Shown here piece by piece: positions 1 to 6,802 of a DNA stretch of 7,026 nt. A program made the position numbers and the translations under genes. How positions within the stretch are numbered: the stretch's first letter is position 1; each line of letters begins with the position of its first letter. The notes under the pieces are model-generated. The model saw only the letters and a list, made by a program, of their open reading frames with translations, made no database searches and was not told the origin of the DNA. Origin of the DNA: Alphaproteobacteria bacterium (GTDB lineage Bacteria > Pseudomonadota > Alphaproteobacteria > Sphingomonadales > Sphingomonadaceae); the NCBI GenBank assembly GCA_028293055.1, contig JAQGLD010000575.1:1-7026 (forward strand), given 5' to 3'.

Positions 1-542
1 AGGTGCTGGGCGACGTGCCAGGCCTGGCTGTCAAGCGCCCGGTCGAACAATGCCGGAGCGTGCCAGGCCCACATCGTCACAGCCTGGATCAGGGTTGCCG
101 TCACCGGATCGGTCAGCCTCCGCCACAGCGCTCTGCCGGCGATCGCAGCGGTCCCGAAACCGGCGCGAAGCCGGACCGGCAAAGCCCAGAGCATCGCCGC
201 CCCCGGTCGCGCGGCGACGAGCAGCAAGGCGGCGGGAAGCATGATCAACTCGTGCTCTATCATGTGCATCGCAAAGCTGTGCTCGCCGGCTTCGTGGAGC
301 GGGCTCATCACCGCACCCGCAAGGATCGCCCACCCGCTGCCGAACAGCACGGCGCCCCGCCGCAGTTGTGCGCGCCCGAGGCTGGAACGCGCCCACAACC
401 GCAACGAACCGAGGGTGTAGAGCAAGAGCGACAGGGCGAGCGGCAAGGTAATCCATGGGTCGAGGGTCCAGCCGGAATGGCCGCCGCCGTGCGCAAGCGC
501 CGGAGACGGCATGGCCAGAAGAAGGACGGTCAGCCTCTTCAT
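1..542 (-). CDS. ctaG: CtaG-type cytochrome c oxidase assembly factor (partial, 3' end beyond the window)
   Basis: Integral membrane protein of the caa3_CtaG family, which is needed to assemble the copper-containing caa3-type oxidase. The first 180 residues are visible; the C-terminus lies beyond the left edge. The start is the ATG at 542-540, which overlaps the preceding stop as ATGA. The N-terminus looks like a signal peptide (MKRLTVLLLAMPSPALA, possible cleavage before HGGGH). A membrane segment follows at about 31-50 and another at about 66-80. Then comes the His-rich stretch SPLHEAGEHSFAMHMIEHEL (80-99; His83, 88, 93, 97), which resembles the family's conserved histidine/HxxxH region. 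Further hydrophobic segments lie at about 100-122, and WAWHAPALFD (158-167) is a strong family match. Its place at the end of the oxidase operon agrees with the call. The assignment rests on motif recognition; the exact copper-handling role is known from the family rather than seen here. Confidence 0.88.
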   Translation of the reverse strand, partial: MKRLTVLLLAMPSPALAHGGGHSGWTLDPWITLPLALSLLLYTLGSLRLWARSSLGRAQLRRGAVLFGSGWAILAGAVMSPLHEAGEHSFAMHMIEHELIMLPAALLLVAARPGAAMLWALPVRLRAGFGTAAIAGRALWRRLTDPVTATLIQAVTMWAWHAPALFDRALDSQAWHVAQH

Positions 543-880
543 GCGAAACAGGGCGGCAGGATGAAGGCAGCCGCCGTTCCCAGGATGATCGCGACTCCGA
601 ACAGGAGGGCGGCCAGCATGCAGATCATAGCGACGAAGCTTCGCCCCTCCTTGCCATCGCCGCCGCCGCCCCGCCATGCGCGCCACGACAGCAAAGCGCC
701 GACTATTGCCAGCGCCAAAGCGGCGAGCCCGAGCAGGCCGGTTTGAAGCGGCCCGTTGGCGGCGCAATCCGAGAAGCTGAGGTCGGAACCGATCTGGTGC
801 TCGAGCGCCCAACCGGTCCCGGCCAGGATCAGACCCGCCCAGGGCATGAGCAGCCGCGCGGCCTTGCGGGCGCCGCTCAT
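539..880 (-). CDS. small multi-pass membrane protein of the oxidase operon, function unknown
   Basis: Predicted 113-residue membrane protein that I cannot assign to a named family. The start is the ATG at 880-878, which overlaps the coxC stop as ATGA. An in-frame ATG at 928 is less likely because it would overlap coxC by about 50 nt and add a charged leader. Three hydrophobic segments are visible: about 12-26 (MPWAGLILAGTGWA), about 48-66 (LLGLAALALAIVGALLSW) and about 84-107. A loop between the first two holds EHQIGSDLSFSDCA, containing one Cys. A Gly/Arg/Lys-rich cytoplasmic-type loop (RAWRGGGGDGKEGR) separates the second and third segments. The protein ends in PPCFA. Its position between coxC and ctaG suggests an accessory or assembly role for the oxidase; that is inference from context only. 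Confidence 0.75.
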   Translation of the reverse strand: MSGARKAARLLMPWAGLILAGTGWALEHQIGSDLSFSDCAANGPLQTGLLGLAALALAIVGALLSWRAWRGGGGDGKEGRSFVAMICMLAALLFGVAIILGTAAAFILPPCFA

Positions 881-1494
881 GACATCCACCTCGGTACCCA
901 GTAGATCATCAGATAGATCGGGATCCACAGCAGCCAGACGAAGCGCCAGTACATCGCATTCTCGGCGACATCGACCATCCGCCGGTTCTCACCGCCATGA
1001 CGGGTGAAGATCAGGGCGGCCAGGACGAGGGTGTCGACGAAGTCGGTGAGGAAATGGGTGAGGTGGAGGAAGAGCAAGGTCCAGACGATCGACCCATAGG
1101 CATTGTCGTACCACCAGATGCGAAGCGACCCGAACTCGAAGGCGCGGATCACGAGCAGGCCGAATGACATCGCGATCAGGATCATCAACCAGCGCTTTAC
1201 CGCTCCGAGATCGTTGCGCTCCGCCGCCTTCTTGATCAGCGTGTTGGGGATCTCGCTCAGCAGGATCACGAGTGTGAACAAGGTCCCAGCGAGGAGTTAG
1301 GGCGGGCCCCAGGGTTGGGGAGGCCAGGTCTGCTCCGCACCGGCCAGGAAGAAATAGGCACCGAACGCCATTGCGAAGGCAGTGCCCTCGATCATGAAGA
1401 AGGCAACTACCCCCCACCAGGTGAGGCTGCGGTGGCCGAACGCGTGAGTGGGCAGCTCAGCAAGATCGCCTACGAATTTCGGCGGCGGAATCAT
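877..1494 (-). pseudogene. coxC: caa3-type cytochrome c oxidase subunit III, interrupted by an in-frame TAA
   Basis: Subunit III of a heme-copper oxidase, a five-helix membrane protein without redox centres. Reading from the ATG at 1494-1492 (ATGA overlap with the coxA stop) gives 65 residues: an N-terminal tail (MIPPPKFVGDLAELPTHAFG) and helix 1 (about 24-50), ending in WPPQPWGPP. A TAA at 1299-1297 then stops the frame. The same frame continues at once with LLAGTLFTLVILLSEIPNT, the expected helix 2, followed by three more helices: MILIAMSFGLLVIRAFEF, WTLLFLHLTHFLTDFVDTLV and FVWLLWIPIYLMIYWV. It ends at TGA 879-877. Read through, the gene would be 205 codons, normal for the short caa3/bo3-type subunit III. 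A downstream TTG at 1281 could restart translation but has no clear ribosome binding site. The break falls in the loop between helices 1 and 2, so a two-piece subunit cannot be excluded. The family call is firm; whether the gene is dead is uncertain. Confidence 0.82.
1297..1299 (-). other. in-frame TAA nonsense codon within coxC
   Basis: Codon 66 of coxC reads TAA between WGPP and LLAGTL. Frame and homology resume immediately after it, so this is a codon substitution rather than an indel. A single change from GAA, CAA or AAA would produce it. It falls in the loop between the first two membrane helices. Confidence 0.85.
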
Positions 1495-3416
1495 TGGATC
1501 ACCGGCTCGGGCGTCACGGGCCCCTTCGGCCAGAACCAGGCGATCAGGGTGATCGCCACTGGAACCGAGCCGTAGAGCACCGCCCAGGGCGTGAAGATCG
1601 ACGATATGAACAGGATCGTCGACGTAATCGCCGCCCATAATGGCCAGCTGCTTGGCAGCGGCGAAGGCTCGCGCAGGTCCGGTCGCGCCTCCATCACGGT
1701 GGTCAGCAACAGCTCGCGATCGTCGACCCTCAGGCCGGTCATCACCGGCAGATGGTCGCGATGATCCCACAGGGGATGGCGGCTGCTTACCACCGGTATG
1801 TGCGGGAAATTATAGGGCGGCGGAGGCGAGCTTGTCGCCCATTCCAGGCCGGAGGCGTCCCATGGATTGGCGCCGGCGACCGTGCCCCTGCGCATCGACA
1901 TCAGCGAGTTGACCAGAAACAGGGCGAAGCCGGTGGCGAGCACGAAGGCGCCGATCGTCGCAAGCAGGTTCACCTGCTCGAGGCCAAGTCCGGTCGGATA
2001 GGTGTAGACGCGGCGCGGCATGCCGAGAATTCCCGCCCAGTGCATCGGCGCGAAGGTGAGCTGGAAGCCGAGGAAGACGAACCAGAAAGACGTCTTGCCC
2101 AGTCTTTCGGACATCAGCCGCCCGGTGAATTTGGGGAACCAATAGGTGATTGCGCCGAGCAGGGGGAAGACGGCTCCGCCGATCAGCACATAATGGAAGT
2201 GGGCGACGACAAAATAGGTGTCGTGGAGCTCGAGATCGAGCGGCACGCTCGCCAGCATCACTCCGGTCAGGCCTCCGATGACGAAGGTGATGATGAAGGC
2301 GACGACATAGAGCAATGGCGTCTCCCAGCGCGGCCGGCCGTCCCAGATCGTCGCGATCCAGCAGAATATCTGGATGCCCGACGGGATCGCAACCGCCATG
2401 CTCGCCGCCGTGTAGAAGGCGTAGCCGAGCCGGGGCAGGCCGGTCGCGAACATGTGGTGGACCCACAGGCCGAAGGCGAGCAGCCCGATGGCGACCACGG
2501 CGAGGACAAGCAGCGGGTAACCGAAGACGGGCCGACGTGTGAAAGTCGCGGTGATCTCGCTGACGAAGCCCACCCCGGGCAGGAAAATGATGTACACCTC
2601 CGGGTGACCGAAGAACCAGAACATGTGCTGCCAGAGCAAGGCGTCGCCATGTTCGGCGGGGTTGAAGAACTGGGTGCCGACCAGGCGGTCGGCGATCAGG
2701 AAGCTCGACGCCAGGGCGACCGCGGGCATGGAGAATATCACCATCAGCGAGACCACCAGCGACACCCAGACGAACAGGGGCATCCGCGCCAGCGTCATTC
2801 CAGGCGCGCGCTGCTTGAGGATGGTGGCGACGGTCTCCACCGAGACCGCGAGCGCGGCGACCTCGGTAAAGGTCACCATCTGCGCCCAGATGTCGATCCT
2901 CTTGCCGGGCGAGAATTGCGGGCCCGAAAGCGGCGGATAGGAGAACCAGCCCGCATCGGGGCCGATATTGAGGATGAAGGCGACCCACAGCAATATTCCG
3001 CCCGCGAGGTACATCCAGTAGCTGAACGCGTTGAGTCGCGGGAAGGCGATGTTCCGGCTGCCGATCATCAGCGGGACCAGGAATACCGCCATCGCCTCCA
3101 TCACCGGGACTGCGAACAGGAACATCATCGTCGTGCCGTGCATGGTGAAGATCTGGTCGTAGCGGTCGGGGCTGATCAACCCGCTCTCCGGCGTCGCGAG
3201 CTGAAGCCGCATGACCAGAGACAGCAATCCTCCGAGGACGAGGAAGGTGAAGGCGGTGACGATGTAACGGTGGGCGATGTCCTTATGATCGGTCGTGGTC
3301 ACCCAGCCCCACAGGCCGGGGTCCCGACGCCAGGTCTTGTCGAGCCGGGCGTGCAGCGCCTCGCCCTGCAGCATCTCGCCGTCCCTCGGCAGCTCCTTGC
3401 CGGACAGCACGTTCAT
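1491..3416 (-). CDS. coxA: caa3-type cytochrome c oxidase subunit I (641 aa, 14-helix form)
   Basis: Catalytic subunit that reduces O2 to water at the heme a3-CuB centre in the inner membrane. The ATG at 3416 overlaps the coxB stop as ATGA. All redox ligands are present: heme a His93 and His408, heme a3 His406, CuB His271, His320 and His321, and the cross-linking Tyr275 in GHPEVY. Glu273 of that motif marks an A1-type (E-containing) oxidase. The twelve core helices span about 50-506. A Pro-rich linker (PPPPYNFPHIP) and two extra C-terminal helices (about 592-630) follow, as in E. coli CyoB, where extra helices correspond to the first two of the seven-helix subunit III. This matches the five-helix CoxC encoded next. 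Two proton-pathway residues differ from the Rhodobacter sphaeroides pattern: D132 aligns with Asn122 (IGSRNIAFPR) and K362 aligns with Gln349 (PSGIQIFCW). Ser286, Asn129 and Glu273 are kept. The gene appears intact. Confidence 0.97.
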   Translation of the reverse strand: MNVLSGKELPRDGEMLQGEALHARLDKTWRRDPGLWGWVTTTDHKDIAHRYIVTAFTFLVLGGLLSLVMRLQLATPESGLISPDRYDQIFTMHGTTMMFLFAVPVMEAMAVFLVPLMIGSRNIAFPRLNAFSYWMYLAGGILLWVAFILNIGPDAGWFSYPPLSGPQFSPGKRIDIWAQMVTFTEVAALAVSVETVATILKQRAPGMTLARMPLFVWVSLVVSLMVIFSMPAVALASSFLIADRLVGTQFFNPAEHGDALLWQHMFWFFGHPEVYIIFLPGVGFVSEITATFTRRPVFGYPLLVLAVVAIGLLAFGLWVHHMFATGLPRLGYAFYTAASMAVAIPSGIQIFCWIATIWDGRPRWETPLLYVVAFIITFVIGGLTGVMLASVPLDLELHDTYFVVAHFHYVLIGGAVFPLLGAITYWFPKFTGRLMSERLGKTSFWFVFLGFQLTFAPMHWAGILGMPRRVYTYPTGLGLEQVNLLATIGAFVLATGFALFLVNSLMSMRRGTVAGANPWDASGLEWATSSPPPPYNFPHIPVVSSRHPLWDHRDHLPVMTGLRVDDRELLLTTVMEARPDLREPSPLPSSWPLWAAITSTILFISSIFTPWAVLYGSVPVAITLIAWFWPKGPVTPEPVIQ

Positions 3417-4432
3417 TTCAGGGTCTCCAGGTAGGCAGTGACGGCATGCAGCTCATTGGCGTCGAGGCCGACATAAGGCATGTTGTTGCCTGGCTTGACC
3501 CCCTGTGGATCGGCCACCCAGGCGTAGAGGCCGGCGCGCCCCATCGGCAAGGTCCCGGCAGCGAGCGAGCGCCGGCTCATCAGATGGGTAAGATCCGGCC
3601 CTACAGTGGCGTTCGCCGCAGTACCGGCGATGGCGTGACAGCCGCTGCACTCGCGGTTCATTACGTAGAGATAGCCCGCCTTCTGCAGCGGGCTGGCAGG
3701 TGCCGGTGCCGGCTTGCCTTGCGCAGCGAGCCAATTGGCAAACTGGGCACGCGATTCAACGGTGACATCGAGCGCCATATGGGCATGCTGAATGCCGCAG
3801 AACTCGGCGCATTGGCCGCGGAACACTCCGGTGCGGTTGGGCAGCAGGACGAGGTCGTTGACCCGGCCTGGGATAAGGTCCTGCTTGCCGGCCAGGTTGG
3901 GGATCCAGAAACTGTGGATTACGTCGCTGGACTTCAGAGTGACCCTCGCCGGGACGCCGACCGGGAGGTGCAGCTCGTTGGCGGTGCGTATGTTCTTCGA
4001 TGGTTCGTTGTCGAAGGCATAGTTGACGTCCCACCAGAATTGCTTGGCGGTCACGATGATGTTGATCGTACGCCGGTCGGGCGGGATCGCGTCGGCCATG
4101 CCGCGGTCGGTGAGGAAGCTTGCGAAGGTGAGGCCGATCAGGCCGATGGCGATCAAAGCCGTCCAGCCGATCAGCAATGCGCGAAGCAGCGGCTCGCGGC
4201 TCGCGCGCCCGTTTTCGTCCGCGACTCCATCCTGCCGCACGCCGCCACGCCGAAACCAGGCCGCGGCCAGGAACGCGAGGACGAGGGCAAGCATGGTCAG
4301 CGAAACGATCAGGAACAATGCGAACAGGCGGTTGAACAGCGCTCCGTCGAGCCCGTCGCCGCCGCTCATCGTCTGAGCCGTAGCACATCCGCTGAGCAGC
4401 CACGGTCCAGCCAGGGCAACAGCGCGTCGCAT
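3413..4432 (-). CDS. coxB: caa3-type cytochrome c oxidase subunit II with fused cytochrome c domain
   Basis: A 339-residue electron-entry subunit that carries electrons from a cytochrome c heme to the CuA centre and on to CoxA. The N-terminus has a lipobox-like signal (LLSGC, Cys16). Two membrane helices follow at about 34-59 and 83-107. The periplasmic cupredoxin domain starts near QFWWDVNY (131-138). Its CuA ligands are visible: His173 in VIHSFW, then Cys208, Glu210, Cys212, His216 and Met219 in the CAEFCGIQHAHM run. A Pro/Ala linker (about 240-248) leads into a class I cytochrome c domain with heme site CSGCH (262-266) and the likely distal Met318 in NNMPYVGL. This CuA plus cytochrome c fusion defines caa3-type oxidases. 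The ATG at 4432 overlaps the upstream cytochrome stop as TGATG, and the gene's own stop overlaps coxA. No lesion is visible. Confidence 0.97.
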   Translation of the reverse strand: MRRAVALAGPWLLSGCATAQTMSGGDGLDGALFNRLFALFLIVSLTMLALVLAFLAAAWFRRGGVRQDGVADENGRASREPLLRALLIGWTALIAIGLIGLTFASFLTDRGMADAIPPDRRTINIIVTAKQFWWDVNYAFDNEPSKNIRTANELHLPVGVPARVTLKSSDVIHSFWIPNLAGKQDLIPGRVNDLVLLPNRTGVFRGQCAEFCGIQHAHMALDVTVESRAQFANWLAAQGKPAPAPASPLQKAGYLYVMNRECSGCHAIAGTAANATVGPDLTHLMSRRSLAAGTLPMGRAGLYAWVADPQGVKPGNNMPYVGLDANELHAVTAYLETLK

Positions 4433-5076
4433 CAGTTCTGCTCGTCCTTCGGGCCGGTGAGATTGTTTTCGGGCAGCACCTTGCCCCGTTCCGCAAGGGT
4501 TGGCGGTTCGCTAGCGCTCATCGAGTCAGGGCGGGCGGAGAGCACATCCTGGCCCTGCTGGGCGGAGAGCGAGCGAACGTAGGAAGCGATCTGCCAGGCT
4601 TCCTGCTCGGTGATCTTGCCCTCGAAGCGCGGCATTCCATTGGGCCGGCCGTGCAATATGGTCCGGACGATGTCCTCCATCCGCCCGCCGTAGCGCCACT
4701 CGTCGTCCATCAGTGGCGGACCCATCCCACCCCCGCCATTGGCGTGACAGCCCGAGCAGTTCATCCACTTGTACAGGCGCTGCCCCTGGGAGAGCTGGTA
4801 GCTATTCTCCTGGTAGCTCAAGTCGCGCGGGTCGTTGGCCAAGGCGATGGTCTCGGCCTTGGGCTGGCCGTTGAGGCTGCGCTGCTCGCGATCGCACGCT
4901 GTGAGACCAAGGCAGAGGAAAAGGGCGCAGGCTAATCTCCCTCCCTGGATACAGGGAGGGGACAGGGGAGGGTGGCTAAGACACCCGGTCCGCCCTTTGG
5001 GGAGGCGCACCCACCCCCAGCCCCTCCCTGCGTGCAGGGAAGCGAGGAGTTTCCGGCTGCGCCGACGCCTATCCAT
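4432..5076 (-). CDS. lipoprotein c-type cytochrome with a repeat-derived insertion in its signal peptide
   Basis: Mono-heme class I cytochrome c, 214 residues from the ATG at 5076, which overlaps the dehydrogenase stop in ATGGATAG. The heme site is CSGCH (107-111) and the probable distal ligand is Met148 in NGMPRF. A lipobox LTAC (58-61) predicts a lipid-anchored Cys61 facing the periplasm. It most likely carries electrons from the PQQ dehydrogenase to the caa3 oxidase. The N-terminus is odd. MDRRRRSRKLLASL is a normal positively charged start, and ACALFLCLGLTAC (49-61) a normal hydrophobic core with lipobox. Between them about 35 residues (14-48, rich in Gly, Pro and Arg) are encoded by a palindromic repeat. 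No ATG, GTG or TTG lies in frame between the repeat and the lipobox; the only alternative is a GTG (codon 23) inside the repeat. An in-frame insertion into the signal peptide explains this best. Whether the protein is still exported is unknown. Confidence 0.88.
   Translation of the reverse strand: MDRRRRSRKLLASLHAGRGWGWVRLPKGRTGCLSHPPLSPPCIQGGRLACALFLCLGLTACDREQRSLNGQPKAETIALANDPRDLSYQENSYQLSQGQRLYKWMNCSGCHANGGGGMGPPLMDDEWRYGGRMEDIVRTILHGRPNGMPRFEGKITEQEAWQIASYVRSLSAQQGQDVLSARPDSMSASEPPTLAERGKVLPENNLTGPKDEQN
4936..5042. repeat. GC-rich palindromic repeat element inside the cytochrome c signal-peptide region
   Basis: An element of about 105 bp with nested inverted symmetry. The left hairpin has 9-bp arms, CCCTCCCTG (4939-4947) and CAGGGAGGG (4952-4960), around a 4-nt loop. 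The right hairpin has 7-bp arms, TCCCTGC (5025-5031) and GCAGGGA (5034-5040). The two hairpins are near copies of each other. They are joined by longer imperfect inverted arms: 4954-4974 (GGGAGGGG...GGGAGGGTGG) pairs with 5009-5028 (ACCCACCCCCAGCCCCTCCC). The whole element could fold into one long stem with small end hairpins. Its composition resembles dispersed intergenic palindromes that I associate with sphingomonad genomes; copy number in this genome cannot be seen. It stays open in the cytochrome frame and adds about 35 codons. Confidence 0.8.
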
Positions 5077-6382
5077 CCAGCGCGAAGACAAAGAGCCTCC
5101 CCCCCGACTTGGTCTTGTTCGGCAGGTCGCGGACCGCGTTGACGAAGCCGAGCGCCGCCGAATTGTCGCGGGGATCGAGCTGCGCGGAGACCAGTGCCCC
5201 CGCCCAGCCTCCGACGCCCGAGATGACCGCAACATATTCGCGGCCGTCCGCGCCGCGATAGGCGACCGGCTGGCTGATGATTCCTGAATCGACCTTGGCG
5301 CGCCAGCGCAGCTTGCCCGACCTTGCGTCGACGGCCTTGAACCAGCCGTCCATCGTTCCGTAGAAGACGAGGTCGCCGGCGGTCGCCAGCGCACCGCTCC
5401 ACAAAGGCAGATCCTCGTGCACCTCCCAGGCCGGCTTGCGCGCAACCGGATCCCAGGCGGTGAGGACCCCGCGATAGCCGCCGGGGCCGGCATAGACCTT
5501 GGATTCCGCGCCGAGATAGGGCGTGCCGACGACATAATTGGCCTCGAGCACGCCGAGGTCCATGCACAGGTTGATGTGCGGAATGTAGATGAGGCCGGTG
5601 CGCGGGCTGAACGCCGACGGATTCCAGTCCTTTGCCCCCGATGCGGTCGGGCAGATGTTGCGCACCACGCGTCCGGCCTGCGGCTCCTTCTCCTTGACCG
5701 GGATCAGCCGCCCGCTGCGAAGGTTCACTCCGCGCGAGCTGTTGATATAGCCGAAGGGGTCGGCGGACAGCACCTGGCCGGTCTGGCGGTCGAGCACATA
5801 GAGATAGCCGTTGCGCCCGGGGCGAATGAGCACCAGGCGCATCCGGCCGGCCACGGGCATGTCGAGCAGGATCTGCTCGTTGATGTCGTCATGGTCGTAA
5901 AGATCGTGCGGGCTGGTCTGGTAGAACCATTTCGCCTCGCCGGTGGAGACATTGCGGGCGAACACGCCCGCGGTCCATTTATTGTCGCCCGGGCGTTGCT
6001 CGTGGTTCCACGGGCCGGGGTTTCCTGTGCCATAGAAGATCGTGTTCGACGCCGGATCGAAGCTGATCCAGCCCCATACGGTGCCGCCGCCGATCTTCCA
6101 TTGCTCGGGGGGCCAGCTGTGGATTCCGAGGTCCTTGCCGCGGTCCATCGGATAAAAGGGTCGGAAGGCCTGGCCGATCAGGACGTCCTTGTCGGGCCCG
6201 GTATTATACGCCTTCCAGGCGAGCCGACCCGAGCCGGCGTCCAGCGCGGCGAGCCATCCGCGTACTCCGAACTCGCCGCCGGCATTGCCGACGAGAACCT
6301 TTCCCCCCGCCACCAGCGGCGCCATCGTGACGGTTTCTCCGCGGGCGATGTTGCCGAGCTGGGTGCGCCAGACCTGCCGCCC

Positions 6383-6385
6383 CTA
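6383..6385 (-). other. in-frame TAG nonsense codon within the PQQ dehydrogenase gene
   Basis: Codon 170 reads TAG inside a propeller repeat: VDAA, stop, GRQVW. In related quinoproteins this site usually reads like DAxTGKxVW or DAxSGRxVW, so a single TCG-to-TAG change (Ser to stop) is the simplest origin. Frame and similarity continue on both sides without an indel. Confidence 0.85.
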
Positions 6386-6802
6386 CGCTGCGTCGACAGC
6401 CACCACCTGGCCATCCAGCGTCGCGAGGTAAAGCCGGCCATTGGCGAAGCTCGGGCCGCGATTGACGACGTCGCAGCAGGCCACGCCCTGTGCCGAAGGG
6501 CGAGGCCGTGGACGGAATGTCCATTTCAGCCTGGGCCGGCGCGGCTGGCTGATGTCGATCGCCAGCATGTCGTTGGGGTAGGGATTGAGCACATACATCA
6601 TCGTGCCGACGATCAGCGGCGGAGCTTCGTGCCCGCGCCGGTTGCCGGTGTCGGCGTGAAACACGGGTTTCAGTCGTGCGATGCTGCTGCCATTGATCTC
6701 GTCGAGGCCGCTGAAGCGCGTGCTGGCATAGTCCTTCGAGGGGGTCGCCCACTGGCCGTCCTCCGCCGCGCTGGCACCTGCTGCGGGTCTGGCGCCATTG
6801 GG

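Noticed and set aside
31..456. Alternative minus-strand frame of 141 codons within ctaG
   Set aside because: It is a +1-type shadow of ctaG. The true frame starting at 542 shows the family motifs and stays open to the window edge.
539..928. Longer version of the small membrane protein starting at the ATG at 928
   Set aside because: It would overlap coxC by about 50 nt and add a charged leader. The ATG at 880 gives the same ATGA overlap as the other junctions.
1752..3434. Long open frame on the plus strand (560 codons) opposite coxA
   Set aside because: It is antisense to a certain gene. The translation is rich in Arg, His, Asp, Glu and Gln with no recognisable domain, as expected from the complement of GC-rich coding DNA.
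3446..4582. Plus-strand open frame (378 codons) opposite coxB
   Set aside because: Antisense shadow of coxB and of the end of the cytochrome gene, without domain signatures.
4936..5042. Palindromic element as a rho-independent terminator between the dehydrogenase and cytochrome genes
   Set aside because: Hairpins are strong, but no U-tract follows on the minus strand, and the cytochrome frame runs through it. An attenuating effect on transcription is still possible.
6383..6385. TAG as a pyrrolysine or other recoded codon
   Set aside because: No known member of this family uses recoding at this surface propeller position, and the same gene ends with a TAG that works as a stop.
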